A stretch of 27,944 nt of DNA from Hydrogenothermus sp964516095 (GTDB taxonomy: Bacteria; Aquificota; Aquificia; Aquificales; Hydrogenothermaceae). Each line of letters begins with the position of its first letter. Within the stretch, counting starts at the first letter, position 1. The stretch is from contig CAZEYS010000015.1 of the NCBI GenBank assembly GCA_964516095.1, forward strand, positions 1-27,944. The letters are read 5' to 3'. The notes under the pieces are model-generated. The model saw nothing but the letters and a program-made list of their open reading frames with translations, was not told the DNA's origin and did not search any database. The position numbers and the translations under genes are program-made. This document shows, one piece after another, positions 1 to 8,089 of the stretch.

Positions 1-104
1 CTGTCCGTGAGGTCACCCCCACCTGCCTTTCGGCAGCTCCCTGCCCTTTGGAGTCCGGACTTTCCTCCTCTTAAAGAGGCGGCAACCCCGAAGGCTACAC
101 TGTA
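1..104 (-). ncRNA. rnpB: RNase P RNA (class A), 5' portion, cut by window edge
   Basis: This is the catalytic RNA of RNase P, which matures tRNA 5' ends. Read on the minus strand, 67 to 51 carries the near-universal CR-I/P4 segment (GAGGAAAGTCCGGACTC). Upstream are a P2-like strand (GTTGCC, 86-81) and a very short P3 hairpin (CCTC, 5-base loop, GAGG; 79-67). Downstream are a P8 hairpin with a GAAA tetraloop (CTGCC/GGCAG, 36-23) and a P9 hairpin with a GTGA tetraloop (22-7). The order and spacing match bacterial RNase P RNA. The 3' two thirds, including P10-P18, lie beyond base 1. The exact 5' end (about 100-104) is an estimate from the expected P1 strand. Confidence 0.93.
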
Positions 105-112
105 AAATTAAA

Positions 113-143
113 ATATTAATATGAATGAAAATTTCAAGGTCAA
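113..143 (-). promoter_or_regulatory. Probable promoter of rnpB
   Basis: On the minus strand TTGACC (143-138) resembles a sigma-70 -35 box. Sixteen bases on is TATTAA (121-116), and an alternative -10, TAATAT, lies at 118-113 with a 19-base spacer. Either would start transcription about 106-109, just ahead of the predicted RNA 5' end. Seen as motif matches only. Confidence 0.5.
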
Positions 144-148
144 CATTA

Positions 149-157
149 TGGTAAAAT
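149..157 (+). promoter_or_regulatory. Possible extended -10 promoter for skp operon
   Basis: TG-G-TAAAAT (149-157) fits an extended -10 element, with start near 164 and a Shine-Dalgarno (GGGAG, 170-174) before the skp ATG. No good -35 is visible. The 76-bp gap to rnpB must hold the promoters for both divergent units. Confidence 0.4.
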
Positions 158-180
158 AAAACAAAAACAGGGAGAAAGTT

Positions 181-642
181 ATGAAAAAAATTCTATCCAT
201 CCTTCTTACTACAGTATTTATTTTGAATTTCAGCTTTGCTGCTGAGAAGATAGTTTATTTAGATACCCAAAAAGTTTTTACCCAATCGAAAGCCGGTATT
301 GACCTGAAAAACGCACTCCAAAAAAAGGCTGATGAACTTAGAAGTGAAATTCAGGCTAAAGCAGCTACAATAAACAATAAAGACCAGCTCGCAATGCAAC
401 AACTGCAACAAGAAGCTATCCAAAAACAACAAGAAATTCAAAGACTTCAACAAAAAGCAGTTAATAAATTCGCAAATTTTGTTAAAAAAGCTGTCGAAGA
501 ATGGGCTAAATCTAAGGGATATGAACTTGTAATAGATGGACAGGCTGTACTTTACTCTAAACCTGAATATGATAAAACCAGAGAGTTTTTGAAGTATCTA
601 AACGAAAAATATGCAAAGGAAAAACCAAACTTCTTACAGTAA
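181..642 (+). CDS. skp: Periplasmic chaperone, OmpH/Skp family
   Basis: Skp-family proteins are trimeric periplasmic chaperones that hold unfolded outer-membrane proteins on the way to the BAM complex. The 153-residue product starts with a clear signal peptide (MKK, hydrophobic core, probable cleavage after SFA at residue 20). A short beta segment (KIVYLDTQKVF) follows, then a long Gln/Lys/Glu-rich helical region (about 40-110, with many Gln) that would form the coiled-coil tentacle, then a C-terminal strand region. Length and order are usual for OmpH/Skp. ATG follows a GGGAG Shine-Dalgarno. It is first in a three-gene unit with the SAM hydrolase (6 bp away) and an MlaF-like ATPase. The family assignment is sound; the particular clients are unknown. 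Confidence 0.88.
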   Translation: MKKILSILLTTVFILNFSFAAEKIVYLDTQKVFTQSKAGIDLKNALQKKADELRSEIQAKAATINNKDQLAMQQLQQEAIQKQQEIQRLQQKAVNKFANFVKKAVEEWAKSKGYELVIDGQAVLYSKPEYDKTREFLKYLNEKYAKEKPNFLQ

Positions 643-648
643 TATAAG

Positions 649-1407
649 ATGCTTATAGCCCTCTTAACAGATTTTGGCCTGAAAGATGGTTTTGTAGGTA
701 GTGTTAAAGGGGTTATTAAAAGCATCAATAATGTGGATATTATTGATATTACCCATGAAATATCTTCCTTTGATGTTTTAGAAGGGGCGCTTATTTTGAG
801 TGCCTCATACAAATACTTTCCTAAATATACAATTTTTTTATGTGTAGTTGACCCTGGAGTAGGAACAAACAGAAATGCTATTGTTGTTCGAACTAACAAT
901 TACACGTTTGTGGCACCTGATAATGGACTTATAAGTCTAGCTTTAGAGGATGAAAATATAGAGAAAATCATAAAAATAGAAAATAGAGATTTCTTTTTGC
1001 CATCTGACACTAATACTTTTCACGGCAGGGATATATTTGCTCCTGTTGCTGCTTATCTATCATTGGGTATTCCAGTGGAAAGTTTTGGAACAGAGTTAAA
1101 AAACATAAAAAAAATAGAAATACCAGAACCAATAAATTATTCTAACTATATAGAAGGTCAGATTATAAAGTTTGACAAATTTGGAAATGCTATAACAAAT
1201 TTGAAAACCCTTCCTTCTGCTTTCAAAAAAGCCAGTGTCGCTAATACTCCTATAAAAGGAGTGATAAATTCATTTTTAGAAGGAGAAAAAGGTAAACTTT
1301 ATTTGATTAAAGGTAGCTTTGGTTTTTATGAAATAGTATCACCTTTAGAAAGTGCCAAAGACAAATTTAATTTAAAAATTGGAGATAAAATTTATATAGA
1401 AAAATGA
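649..1407 (+). CDS. SAM hydroxide adenosyltransferase (DUF62 family)
   Basis: This 252-residue protein belongs to the SAM-dependent chlorinase/fluorinase fold family, whose common bacterial and archaeal members hydrolyse S-adenosylmethionine to adenosine and methionine. Family signatures visible are LTDFGLKDGFVG (6-17), VVDPGVGTNR (66-75), APDNGL (89-94) and TFHGRDIFAP (123-132). The Asp-Arg-His set described for the archaeal hydrolases appears as D68, R75 and H125, which argues against the halogenases. It is a normal full-length member and presumably cytosolic. It sits 6 bp after skp and overlaps the next gene (ATGA at 1404-1407). Its physiological role is poorly understood in general; its placement with envelope genes is probably operon convenience. 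Confidence 0.9.
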   Translation: MLIALLTDFGLKDGFVGSVKGVIKSINNVDIIDITHEISSFDVLEGALILSASYKYFPKYTIFLCVVDPGVGTNRNAIVVRTNNYTFVAPDNGLISLALEDENIEKIIKIENRDFFLPSDTNTFHGRDIFAPVAAYLSLGIPVESFGTELKNIKKIEIPEPINYSNYIEGQIIKFDKFGNAITNLKTLPSAFKKASVANTPIKGVINSFLEGEKGKLYLIKGSFGFYEIVSPLESAKDKFNLKIGDKIYIEK

Positions 1408-2180
1408 AAGAAAAACATATAATAGTAAAAAACCTAACGAAAAAATTTGGGGATAGGCTTATTTTAAAAAATGTATCCTTTGACGTGTATAGAGGAGAAA
1501 TTTTTGTCTTAATGGGAGGAAGTGGAAGTGGTAAATCAACTACGATAAAACATATAATAGGTTTATTAAAGCCAACATCAGGGCAAATTATTGTAGATGG
1601 CGTTGACATAACCAAGCTGTCTCAGGAAGAACTAATAGAATTTAGAAAAAGAATGGGATATTTATTTCAGGAAGGGGCTTTATTTGATAGTTTAAAAATA
1701 TGGGAAAATGTAGGGTTTTACTATTTGGAAAATACCGATATGCCAGCAGACAAAGTCTATAAATTAGCAAAAGAAAAGCTCGCTATGGTTGGACTTAAGG
1801 GTGTTGAAGAGCTATATCCTTCCCAGCTATCAGGTGGAATGAGAAAAAGAGCATCTCTTGCAAGAGCAATTGCCACTAATCCTGAAATAGTGCTTTACGA
1901 CGAGCCAACATCAGGGCTGGATCCGGTTATGAGTGCTGTGATTGATAGACTTATTGTAAAGTTGAGAAATGATATTGGAATTACCTCTGTTGTGGTAACC
2001 CATGATCTGGCAAGTGCTTTTAGTATTGCAGACAGAATAGCTATTATACACAAAGGGGTTATATATGCAATTGGAACTCCAGAAGAGATAAAGCAATCTA
2101 AAGACCCGGTGGTTCAGCAATTTATAAATAGGTCCCCAGAAGGTCCAATAACAGAGGAAATATTCAGTTCTCAACCATAG
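1404..2180 (+). CDS. mlaF: ABC transporter ATPase, MlaF (phospholipid transport) type
   Basis: This is the ATP-binding subunit of a probable MlaFEDB-like system that moves phospholipids between inner and outer membranes. The 258 residues hold a complete ABC ATPase: Walker A GGSGSGKS (38-45), Q-loop FQEGALFDSL (88-97), signature LSGGM (142-146), Walker B with D166-E167 and switch His200. The phrases FQEGALFDSL and LSGGMRKRASLARA are typical of MlaF/Mkl ATPases rather than importers. No MlaE permease or MlaD (MCE) gene lies in the window, so partners must be elsewhere. The start overlaps the preceding stop (ATGA). The last 17 bases overlap the 3' end of convergent rnr. Confidence 0.83.
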   Translation: MKEKHIIVKNLTKKFGDRLILKNVSFDVYRGEIFVLMGGSGSGKSTTIKHIIGLLKPTSGQIIVDGVDITKLSQEELIEFRKRMGYLFQEGALFDSLKIWENVGFYYLENTDMPADKVYKLAKEKLAMVGLKGVEELYPSQLSGGMRKRASLARAIATNPEIVLYDEPTSGLDPVMSAVIDRLIVKLRNDIGITSVVVTHDLASAFSIADRIAIIHKGVIYAIGTPEEIKQSKDPVVQQFINRSPEGPITEEIFSSQP

Positions 2181-4269
2181 ACAAATCCAATTTTTTTAAG
2201 TCTTCATCAACTTTCTCTATTTTAACTTTAACTTTATCTCCAAGTCTATAAGATTTTTTATTATCTTCTCTTACCAGTCTGTGATTTTTTTCATCGTATA
2301 TATAGTACCCTTCTAAAGATGAAATAGGTATAAGCCCTTCTATAATGTATCTTTCAAGCTCTACAAATAAACCAAAGGATGTTACGCCTGTTATAACACC
2401 TTCAAATTCTTCTCCTATATGAGCAGATAATAACCTTAGTTTCAGGATATCAAGTGCGTCTCTCTCTGCATCATCAGCGACTCTTTCCATTTTAGAGCAC
2501 TGCTGTGCAACTTCTTTAAGTTTTTCTGGTAACACTTTAAAATCTTTCTTGGTAAATTTTTTCTTTATAGACTTTTTCAGTAATCTGTGAACTACTAAGT
2601 CTGCATATCTTCTTATTGGAGATGTAAAGTGTGTATATGTGTCAAGTGCAAGGCCAAAGTGTCCTATATTTTCAGTTGTATATTTAGCCTGCTTCATGGT
2701 GCGCAGTGCCATAAATCTTATAAGATGTTCTTCTGGTGTGCCAGTTGTCTTTTTTATTATTTTTTGAATAAATTTTGGGGTAACTTCTTTAGGATATTCA
2801 ACTTTATAACCTAAGCCGGATACAAGTTCAACGAACTTTATAACTTTTTCTATTTCTGGTTCTTCATGGGTTCTATAGATAAATGGTTCTTGAGTTTTTT
2901 CCATATGTTTTGCTACAGTGATGTTTGCTATAATCATGAACTCTTCTATAAGTCTGTGGGCAAAATGCCTTTCATAAGGAACGACATCATATGGGTCTCC
3001 AGTTTCTGTAAAAAGAATTTTACTTTCTGGAAGGTCAAAATCAATACTTCCTCTTTTTTCTCGTTCACGAAGTAGTATTTTTGCCAATTCTTCCATATGT
3101 TTTAAGGGTTGAACAACATGAGGGAATTTTTCTTCTAAATCTGGGTCTCCTAAAATAATTCCTAAAGCCTGGTCATAAGTGAGCCTTGCTTTACTTATTA
3201 TTACGCTTTCATATATGTCATAATCTATTACCTGCCCCTGTGGGTTTATAAGCATTTCACAGGTAAAAGCGTATTTTTTTTCGTTTGGTCTAAGACTACA
3301 AAGCTCTGAAGCTAATCTCTCTGGTAGCATATGAAGGGCATACTCAGGTAAATAGTAAGTATTTCCCCTCTCAAAAGCTTCTCTATCAATTGCTGAACCT
3401 TCTTTAACATAATGGGATACATCGGCAATGTGTACATATAGCCTATAATTTTCACCTTCTTTTTCTATAGCTACAGCATCATCAAAATCTCTGGCACTTT
3501 CAGGGTCTATAGTGAAACATATCTGTCTTGTTAAATCTCTTCTATTTTTAGATATAACAACTCTTGATGGTAAGTTTTCTGCTTCTTTAATAGCTTCTTC
3601 AGAGTGTTTTAACGGAAGACTGTATTTTCGAGCTATTATTTCAGCTACTGTTCTTGTGTTTTTGGTTTTACCTAAAACTTCTACTATTTTACCTTTAGCC
3701 CTTACATTTGGAGCAGGATATGTTTCTATCTTAACAACTACATAACTGCCCTTTGGGATTTTTTGAGCTTCTTTTTTTGGTACATAGATTTTATGTGGTA
3801 TAACAGTATCTGCCAGTAGAACGTAGTAACCAGTTTTGTCTTTTTTTAGAATTCCAACTGCTTCTTTTACTGCTCTTTCTAATACTTTTACAACTTTTGC
3901 CTCATCTTTCTTCTTTTTTTTGATAGGTTTTACAAGTACCACATCTCCATCGAAAAGGTATTTCATTTCAGGAGGAGGTATAAATAAATCTTCAACATCA
4001 TCTCCTATGATTAAAAATCCATATCCACTGGGATGGGCTTCCACAACTCCTTTTATCAGTTCTTCTTTTTCATTTTTTTCTTCTTTTCTCAAAATGTATT
4101 TTCCTTTTTCATATTTTATTATCCGTTTTTTCTGTAGTTTCTTTAATAGTTTCTTAAGTGCTTTTTTTTCTTCTTTAGGAATGCCTAGTTTTTTTAACAA
4201 CGTTTTAAAATAAACTGGTTTTTTTCTACTTTTTAAAAACTCTACTATTTCTTTCTCTGTTATCTGCAT
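2164..4269 (-). CDS. rnr: Ribonuclease R (RNase II/RNB family 3'-5' exoribonuclease)
   Basis: RNase R degrades structured RNA processively from the 3' end. The 701-residue protein has the standard layout: a Lys-rich winged-helix N-terminus (about 1-65), two cold-shock domains (about 70-200), an RNB catalytic domain (about 230-600) and a C-terminal S1 domain (about 618-701). The RNB metal-binding motif is IDPESARDFDD (254-264), giving D255, D261, D263 and D264, equivalent to the E. coli catalytic aspartates. The helical N-terminal domain and S1 favour RNase R over RNase II. ATG is preceded by AAGGAG at normal spacing inside a 15-bp gap after the outer-membrane protein gene, so it is probably co-transcribed with it. 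The 3' end overlaps mlaF by 17 bp. Confidence 0.95.
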   Translation of the reverse strand: MQITEKEIVEFLKSRKKPVYFKTLLKKLGIPKEEKKALKKLLKKLQKKRIIKYEKGKYILRKEEKNEKEELIKGVVEAHPSGYGFLIIGDDVEDLFIPPPEMKYLFDGDVVLVKPIKKKKKDEAKVVKVLERAVKEAVGILKKDKTGYYVLLADTVIPHKIYVPKKEAQKIPKGSYVVVKIETYPAPNVRAKGKIVEVLGKTKNTRTVAEIIARKYSLPLKHSEEAIKEAENLPSRVVISKNRRDLTRQICFTIDPESARDFDDAVAIEKEGENYRLYVHIADVSHYVKEGSAIDREAFERGNTYYLPEYALHMLPERLASELCSLRPNEKKYAFTCEMLINPQGQVIDYDIYESVIISKARLTYDQALGIILGDPDLEEKFPHVVQPLKHMEELAKILLREREKRGSIDFDLPESKILFTETGDPYDVVPYERHFAHRLIEEFMIIANITVAKHMEKTQEPFIYRTHEEPEIEKVIKFVELVSGLGYKVEYPKEVTPKFIQKIIKKTTGTPEEHLIRFMALRTMKQAKYTTENIGHFGLALDTYTHFTSPIRRYADLVVHRLLKKSIKKKFTKKDFKVLPEKLKEVAQQCSKMERVADDAERDALDILKLRLLSAHIGEEFEGVITGVTSFGLFVELERYIIEGLIPISSLEGYYIYDEKNHRLVREDNKKSYRLGDKVKVKIEKVDEDLKKLDLSMVEN

Positions 4270-4284
4270 TCACTCTCCTTAAAA

Positions 4285-5040
4285 TTAAAATTCAACTCCT
4301 ACTTCAGCAAAAGGTCCTTTAAATTTCACATCTGAATAAAGGTCATCTACATCATCAAGTTTTAATTTCTGGTATCTATAGCCTGCACCTAAGTAAGCTT
4401 TTCCAATAAATGGAATTCCAACAAGTGTGAACATTCCAATTCCTTTAACATCAATCAATGAGTTTCCTTTATACGCAATTGCTTTTCCTTCTACATCTAT
4501 TTCAAATGGAATTCCCGGAATGCCAGCATTAATACCAGCATATAACATTGGTATAGGAGCATTTACATTTACATGTTCGTGCTTTGTGGTGGTTCTGATA
4601 TCGATATAACCATCCAGGTACTTTACAGCAAGACCAAGTCTTGGTTTTATAAATGGAACTGGAAGGTTATAAAATAAAGACAAATCATACTGCTTTATAT
4701 CAATTTTTGTATGGGCTTTATCTGTAACTGTGAATGTAAAATCACCGAACTTAAAATTTTTAGATACTTTTCCACTTCCTTCATACTTGGTAGGAAGATA
4801 TTCAAACTTTATGTTAGGAATAACAGGAAGTCCAACCTGCAGATATGCATTTATATCTTTTGAATCACCTAAATGAAGGTCTTTTTTCAGGTCAACTGTG
4901 TCTCCTTTGTATTTTACCCATCCTGATGGTGAAAGCTTTACATAACCAAACCCAGCTTTAAGGTCAATTCCTGGTAATGCAAAAGAAGTACTTGCAAAAA
5001 TTGTCGAAATCAGTATAGATGATTTTATTATTTTTTTCAT
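4285..5040 (-). CDS. Outer-membrane beta-barrel protein (TIGR04219-like)
   Basis: The 251-residue product has a signal peptide (residues 1-21, ending SFA). After it come alternating hydrophobic/polar stretches typical of amphipathic beta strands, repeated Gly-Ile-Pro/Val-Pro turns and a C-terminal strand ending in Phe (AEVGVEF), the usual BAM recognition pattern. The overall look resembles the TIGR04219 outer-membrane protein family; this match is from memory of the pattern, not a search. The ligand or role is unknown. ATG overlaps the argD stop (ATGA), and its Shine-Dalgarno GGAGG (5051-5055) lies inside the argD coding end, so translation is probably coupled. It could instead be a small porin-like protein. 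Confidence 0.7.
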   Translation of the reverse strand: MKKIIKSSILISTIFASTSFALPGIDLKAGFGYVKLSPSGWVKYKGDTVDLKKDLHLGDSKDINAYLQVGLPVIPNIKFEYLPTKYEGSGKVSKNFKFGDFTFTVTDKAHTKIDIKQYDLSLFYNLPVPFIKPRLGLAVKYLDGYIDIRTTTKHEHVNVNAPIPMLYAGINAGIPGIPFEIDVEGKAIAYKGNSLIDVKGIGMFTLVGIPFIGKAYLGAGYRYQKLKLDDVDDLYSDVKFKGPFAEVGVEF

Positions 5041-6200
5041 TTATGTATATCCTCCATTTTTAGCACATTTTCCAATATATTTATAGCTTCATCTATTTCA
5101 TTATAATTAATAATTAAAGGAGGGACAAATCGCAAGGTATTTTTACCTGCCATACCTAATATAAGACCATTATCAAGACATCTCTCAACTACTTTTTTTG
5201 CATCGATATTATCAGGTAATGGACAGCCTATCATTAAACCTATCCCTCTGGGGTTCAAACCAATTTTTTTTAGTTTATCTTGTAAATATTTTCCTTTTTC
5301 CTCAACCTCTTTTAAAAACCCTTCTTTTAGTACGTTTTTCAGAACCACCTTTGCTGCTACCATTGCAAGGTAATTTCCTCCAAATGTTGAGCCGTGGCTT
5401 CCAGGTGTAAATGCTTTTGCAATTTCTGACCTTGCAATTACTGCTCCAACTGGAACCCCTCCTGCTAAACCTTTTGCTGAGGTTATTATATCTGGAACAA
5501 AGTTGAAATGCTGATAAGCGTAAAGTTTACCTGTTCTACCTACGCCTGTCTGAACTTCATCAACTATTATGAGGATATCTTTTTCTTTTGAAATTTCTAC
5601 GATTTTTTTTAAAAAGTTTTTATCTATTGGATTTACTCCACCTTCTCCCTGTATAAGTTCAAACATAATAGCTGCTGTGTTTTCTGTTATGTTTTCTAAA
5701 AGGCTCTCCACATTGTTAAATTCAGCATATCTTATTCCTTGAAGAAGAGGTTTAAATCCTTCATGATATTTTGGCTGGGCTGTTGCTGTTAACGAACCTA
5801 ATGTCCTTCCGTGAAAACCCCCTGTGAATGTTAGTATTTCATACTTTTGAGGGTAGCCTCTGTCATAAAAATACTTTCTTGCCAGTTTTATAGCTGTTTC
5901 ATTACTTTCTGCACCACTATTACAGAAAAATACTTTTCCATCGTTAAAAGTGTTTTTTACTAAAATCTCTGCCACTTCTTCTTGAGGTTTTATTCTAAAC
6001 AAATTTGATACGTGGATGAGTTTTTTAGCCTGATTGCATATAACCTCAGAAAGTTCAGGATGTGCATATCCTAACGTATTAACTGCAATTCCAGCAAGCA
6101 TATCTATATATTTTTTTCCGCTTTCATCGTATAGAAAAACCCCTTCCCCTCTTTCAAAGGAAATATTGAACCGAGAGTAGTTTTCCATTAAATATCCCAC
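5037..6200 (-). CDS. argD: Acetylornithine aminotransferase
   Basis: ArgD is a PLP enzyme of arginine biosynthesis that makes N-acetylornithine from N-acetylglutamate semialdehyde; bacterial ArgD often also serves lysine synthesis. The 387 residues show the class-III aminotransferase features: CNSGAESNETAIKLAR (93-108), GGFHGRTLG (127-135), the PLP-ring acidic pair D214-E215 in VDEVQTGVGRTG and Schiff-base Lys243 in TSAKGLAGG. The short length and text fit ArgD rather than ornithine or GABA aminotransferases. The GTG start at 6200 is supported by GGAGG at 6208-6212, 7 bases upstream, inside the GGDEF-EAL gene, which it overlaps by 13 bp. An ATG four codons further in has poorer spacing. It has no functional link to its neighbours that I can see. 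Confidence 0.92.
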   Translation of the reverse strand: MGYLMENYSRFNISFERGEGVFLYDESGKKYIDMLAGIAVNTLGYAHPELSEVICNQAKKLIHVSNLFRIKPQEEVAEILVKNTFNDGKVFFCNSGAESNETAIKLARKYFYDRGYPQKYEILTFTGGFHGRTLGSLTATAQPKYHEGFKPLLQGIRYAEFNNVESLLENITENTAAIMFELIQGEGGVNPIDKNFLKKIVEISKEKDILIIVDEVQTGVGRTGKLYAYQHFNFVPDIITSAKGLAGGVPVGAVIARSEIAKAFTPGSHGSTFGGNYLAMVAAKVVLKNVLKEGFLKEVEEKGKYLQDKLKKIGLNPRGIGLMIGCPLPDNIDAKKVVERCLDNGLILGMAGKNTLRFVPPLIINYNEIDEAINILENVLKMEDIHK

Positions 6201-8089
6201 TTTTTTTCCTCCAAGATTTCTTCTATCGTTTTAGGTTTACTGAAATAATACCCCTGTCCATATTCTACTCCAAGTTTTTTTACGGTTTCCAGTATTTTCT
6301 CATTCTCTATAAATTCTGCAATTGTAGATATACTGTTGTTTTTTGCAAATAATACTATAGCTTTTACAAGTTCCTGCGACTTTTTACTTTCGTTTATATT
6401 CTTAATAAGATTAGCATCTATTTTTATAAAATCTATATCAAGGTTGAGCAAATATTTGAAATTAGAATATCCACTACCAAAATCATCTATACTTATTTGA
6501 AAGCCTTTTTCTTTTAATCTCTTTAAATTATCTAAAACCTTGTCGTAATTTTTTATTTCTTCTGTTTCTAAAATTTCAAACTTTAATCTTTTTACAATAT
6601 GTTCTTCGAGAGAAATAGCGTCCTTAATAAGTGTTTCATTTATTAAGTCTGAAGGCGATAGATTTACACTAACTTTTATATTTTTATATTTTCTTAGTAT
6701 ATCTACATTATACTCTAATACTTTTTTTGAAAGTTTAGCGTAAAGATAAGTGTTTTTTATAAGTTCCAAGAATGAATTTGGATAAATTATAGTTCCATCA
6801 TCATCTTTTAACCTTACAAGAGCCTCAAAATATAAAACTTTTCTTGAATTATTTAAATCTACTACAGGCTGATAATGACAGAGAATGTTTCCTTTTTCTA
6901 TTAAATTGTTAATTTTAGTAATAGATAAATACACATTTTCTTCTTCGTATATTTCTATTCTATTTCTTCCTGCTAATTTTGCTTTATAAAGTGCAACGTC
7001 AGCTTTTTTTATAGCTTCTGATAAAGATTTTTCTTTTTCTGTATCTAATAAAACGCCAACAGATGTTGTAAGTCTGAGAACCTCTTTTCCATATGGGAAC
7101 ATGGCTTTTCTTATCCTGTCCACTGCCCTTTTTACTGCATTTAATACAGATAAAGAATTTCTTCTATCTTTTTTTATTAATACTAAGAACTCTTCACCTC
7201 CGTAGCGAACAATAACATCCTCATCCTCTCTGAAAGAATTTTTAAGAATTTTTGCAAACTTTTTTAAAATTTCATCACCAGCTTTATGCCCATATGTATC
7301 ATTTATTTTTTTGAAGTAATCAATATCAAATAAAGCAACTACATACTTTTGAAGATTAATTTCCGGCAACACTTCCTCAAGATAGTTTCTGTTATAAACT
7401 CCTGTAAGCTCATCTATATAGGCTTTTTTCTTAAAGTAAAATACTTTTAAAGTTGTGTAGATTGTAAAAATTATTAAAGCAGAAATGAAACTAATAACAA
7501 AAATTAAGAATAGCTTTAACATATTTATCAACTTGTTAATAGTTAGGAGAGTTTGGACTGTGAAATCTACAAACACAACTGCCTGTACTTTATTATTTAT
7601 TATTAATGGCTCAAGGAGGGTTATTCCTATTTTTTTCGTTTCTCCTGCCTCATGGAAGATAATGGCTTCCCTTTTGGTTTTATAAATTCTGTCTAATGCT
7701 TTTTCTTCTTTCTCGGTAGGAAAGAAAATTTCATCGAAATTGGATTTATCAGTGTCTGATACATCAATCAAAATTTTATAGATATTGTCTTCTTTATATA
7801 CTGCAAATATATACTCAATATTATCATTTTTCATTAAAGAAAGATGATGTGCTAAAGCCAATCTATTTTTAATCTTTTTTAAATCATTTAAAGATGATAT
7901 TTTATGCTGTTGAATGAAGTCTTTATTGATATTTTTAATAAAACCTTTATAAGCATATGAAATATTATTTACAAGCTCGTCTTTTATTTTTACTTCAAAC
8001 TTAGGTAAAACCAAGAATAAAAACAGAAAAGAAATTGCTAATATTGCACTACCTAAGTATAGAATAAGTTTCTTACTGTATATATTCAT
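6188..8089 (-). CDS. Membrane GGDEF-EAL cyclic-di-GMP enzyme with periplasmic sensor
   Basis: A 633-residue inner-membrane enzyme for making and/or breaking cyclic-di-GMP. Membrane segments at about 8-28 and 188-218 enclose a periplasmic domain of about 155 residues, which has no motif I can name. GGDEF domain about 222-385: active site GGEEF (297-301) intact. The inhibitory RxxD site is absent, with EDED (288-291) at its usual place. EAL domain about 390-625: E422 in EALVRL, N476, E508, DD535-536 in DDFGSG, K556, E592 and Q612 are all present, so hydrolysis is plausible. Both activities may therefore exist. Its ATG overlaps the stop of the upstream periplasmic gene (ATGA, 8086-8089), suggesting a shared signalling role. 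Confidence 0.92.
   Translation of the reverse strand: MNIYSKKLILYLGSAILAISFLFLFLVLPKFEVKIKDELVNNISYAYKGFIKNINKDFIQQHKISSLNDLKKIKNRLALAHHLSLMKNDNIEYIFAVYKEDNIYKILIDVSDTDKSNFDEIFFPTEKEEKALDRIYKTKREAIIFHEAGETKKIGITLLEPLIINNKVQAVVFVDFTVQTLLTINKLINMLKLFLIFVISFISALIIFTIYTTLKVFYFKKKAYIDELTGVYNRNYLEEVLPEINLQKYVVALFDIDYFKKINDTYGHKAGDEILKKFAKILKNSFREDEDVIVRYGGEEFLVLIKKDRRNSLSVLNAVKRAVDRIRKAMFPYGKEVLRLTTSVGVLLDTEKEKSLSEAIKKADVALYKAKLAGRNRIEIYEEENVYLSITKINNLIEKGNILCHYQPVVDLNNSRKVLYFEALVRLKDDDGTIIYPNSFLELIKNTYLYAKLSKKVLEYNVDILRKYKNIKVSVNLSPSDLINETLIKDAISLEEHIVKRLKFEILETEEIKNYDKVLDNLKRLKEKGFQISIDDFGSGYSNFKYLLNLDIDFIKIDANLIKNINESKKSQELVKAIVLFAKNNSISTIAEFIENEKILETVKKLGVEYGQGYYFSKPKTIEEILEEKKWDI

Noticed and set aside
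1..104. tmRNA, SRP RNA or riboswitch at the left edge
   Set aside because: The GAGGAAAGTCCGGACTC block and the P8/P9 hairpins are specific to RNase P RNA on the minus strand.
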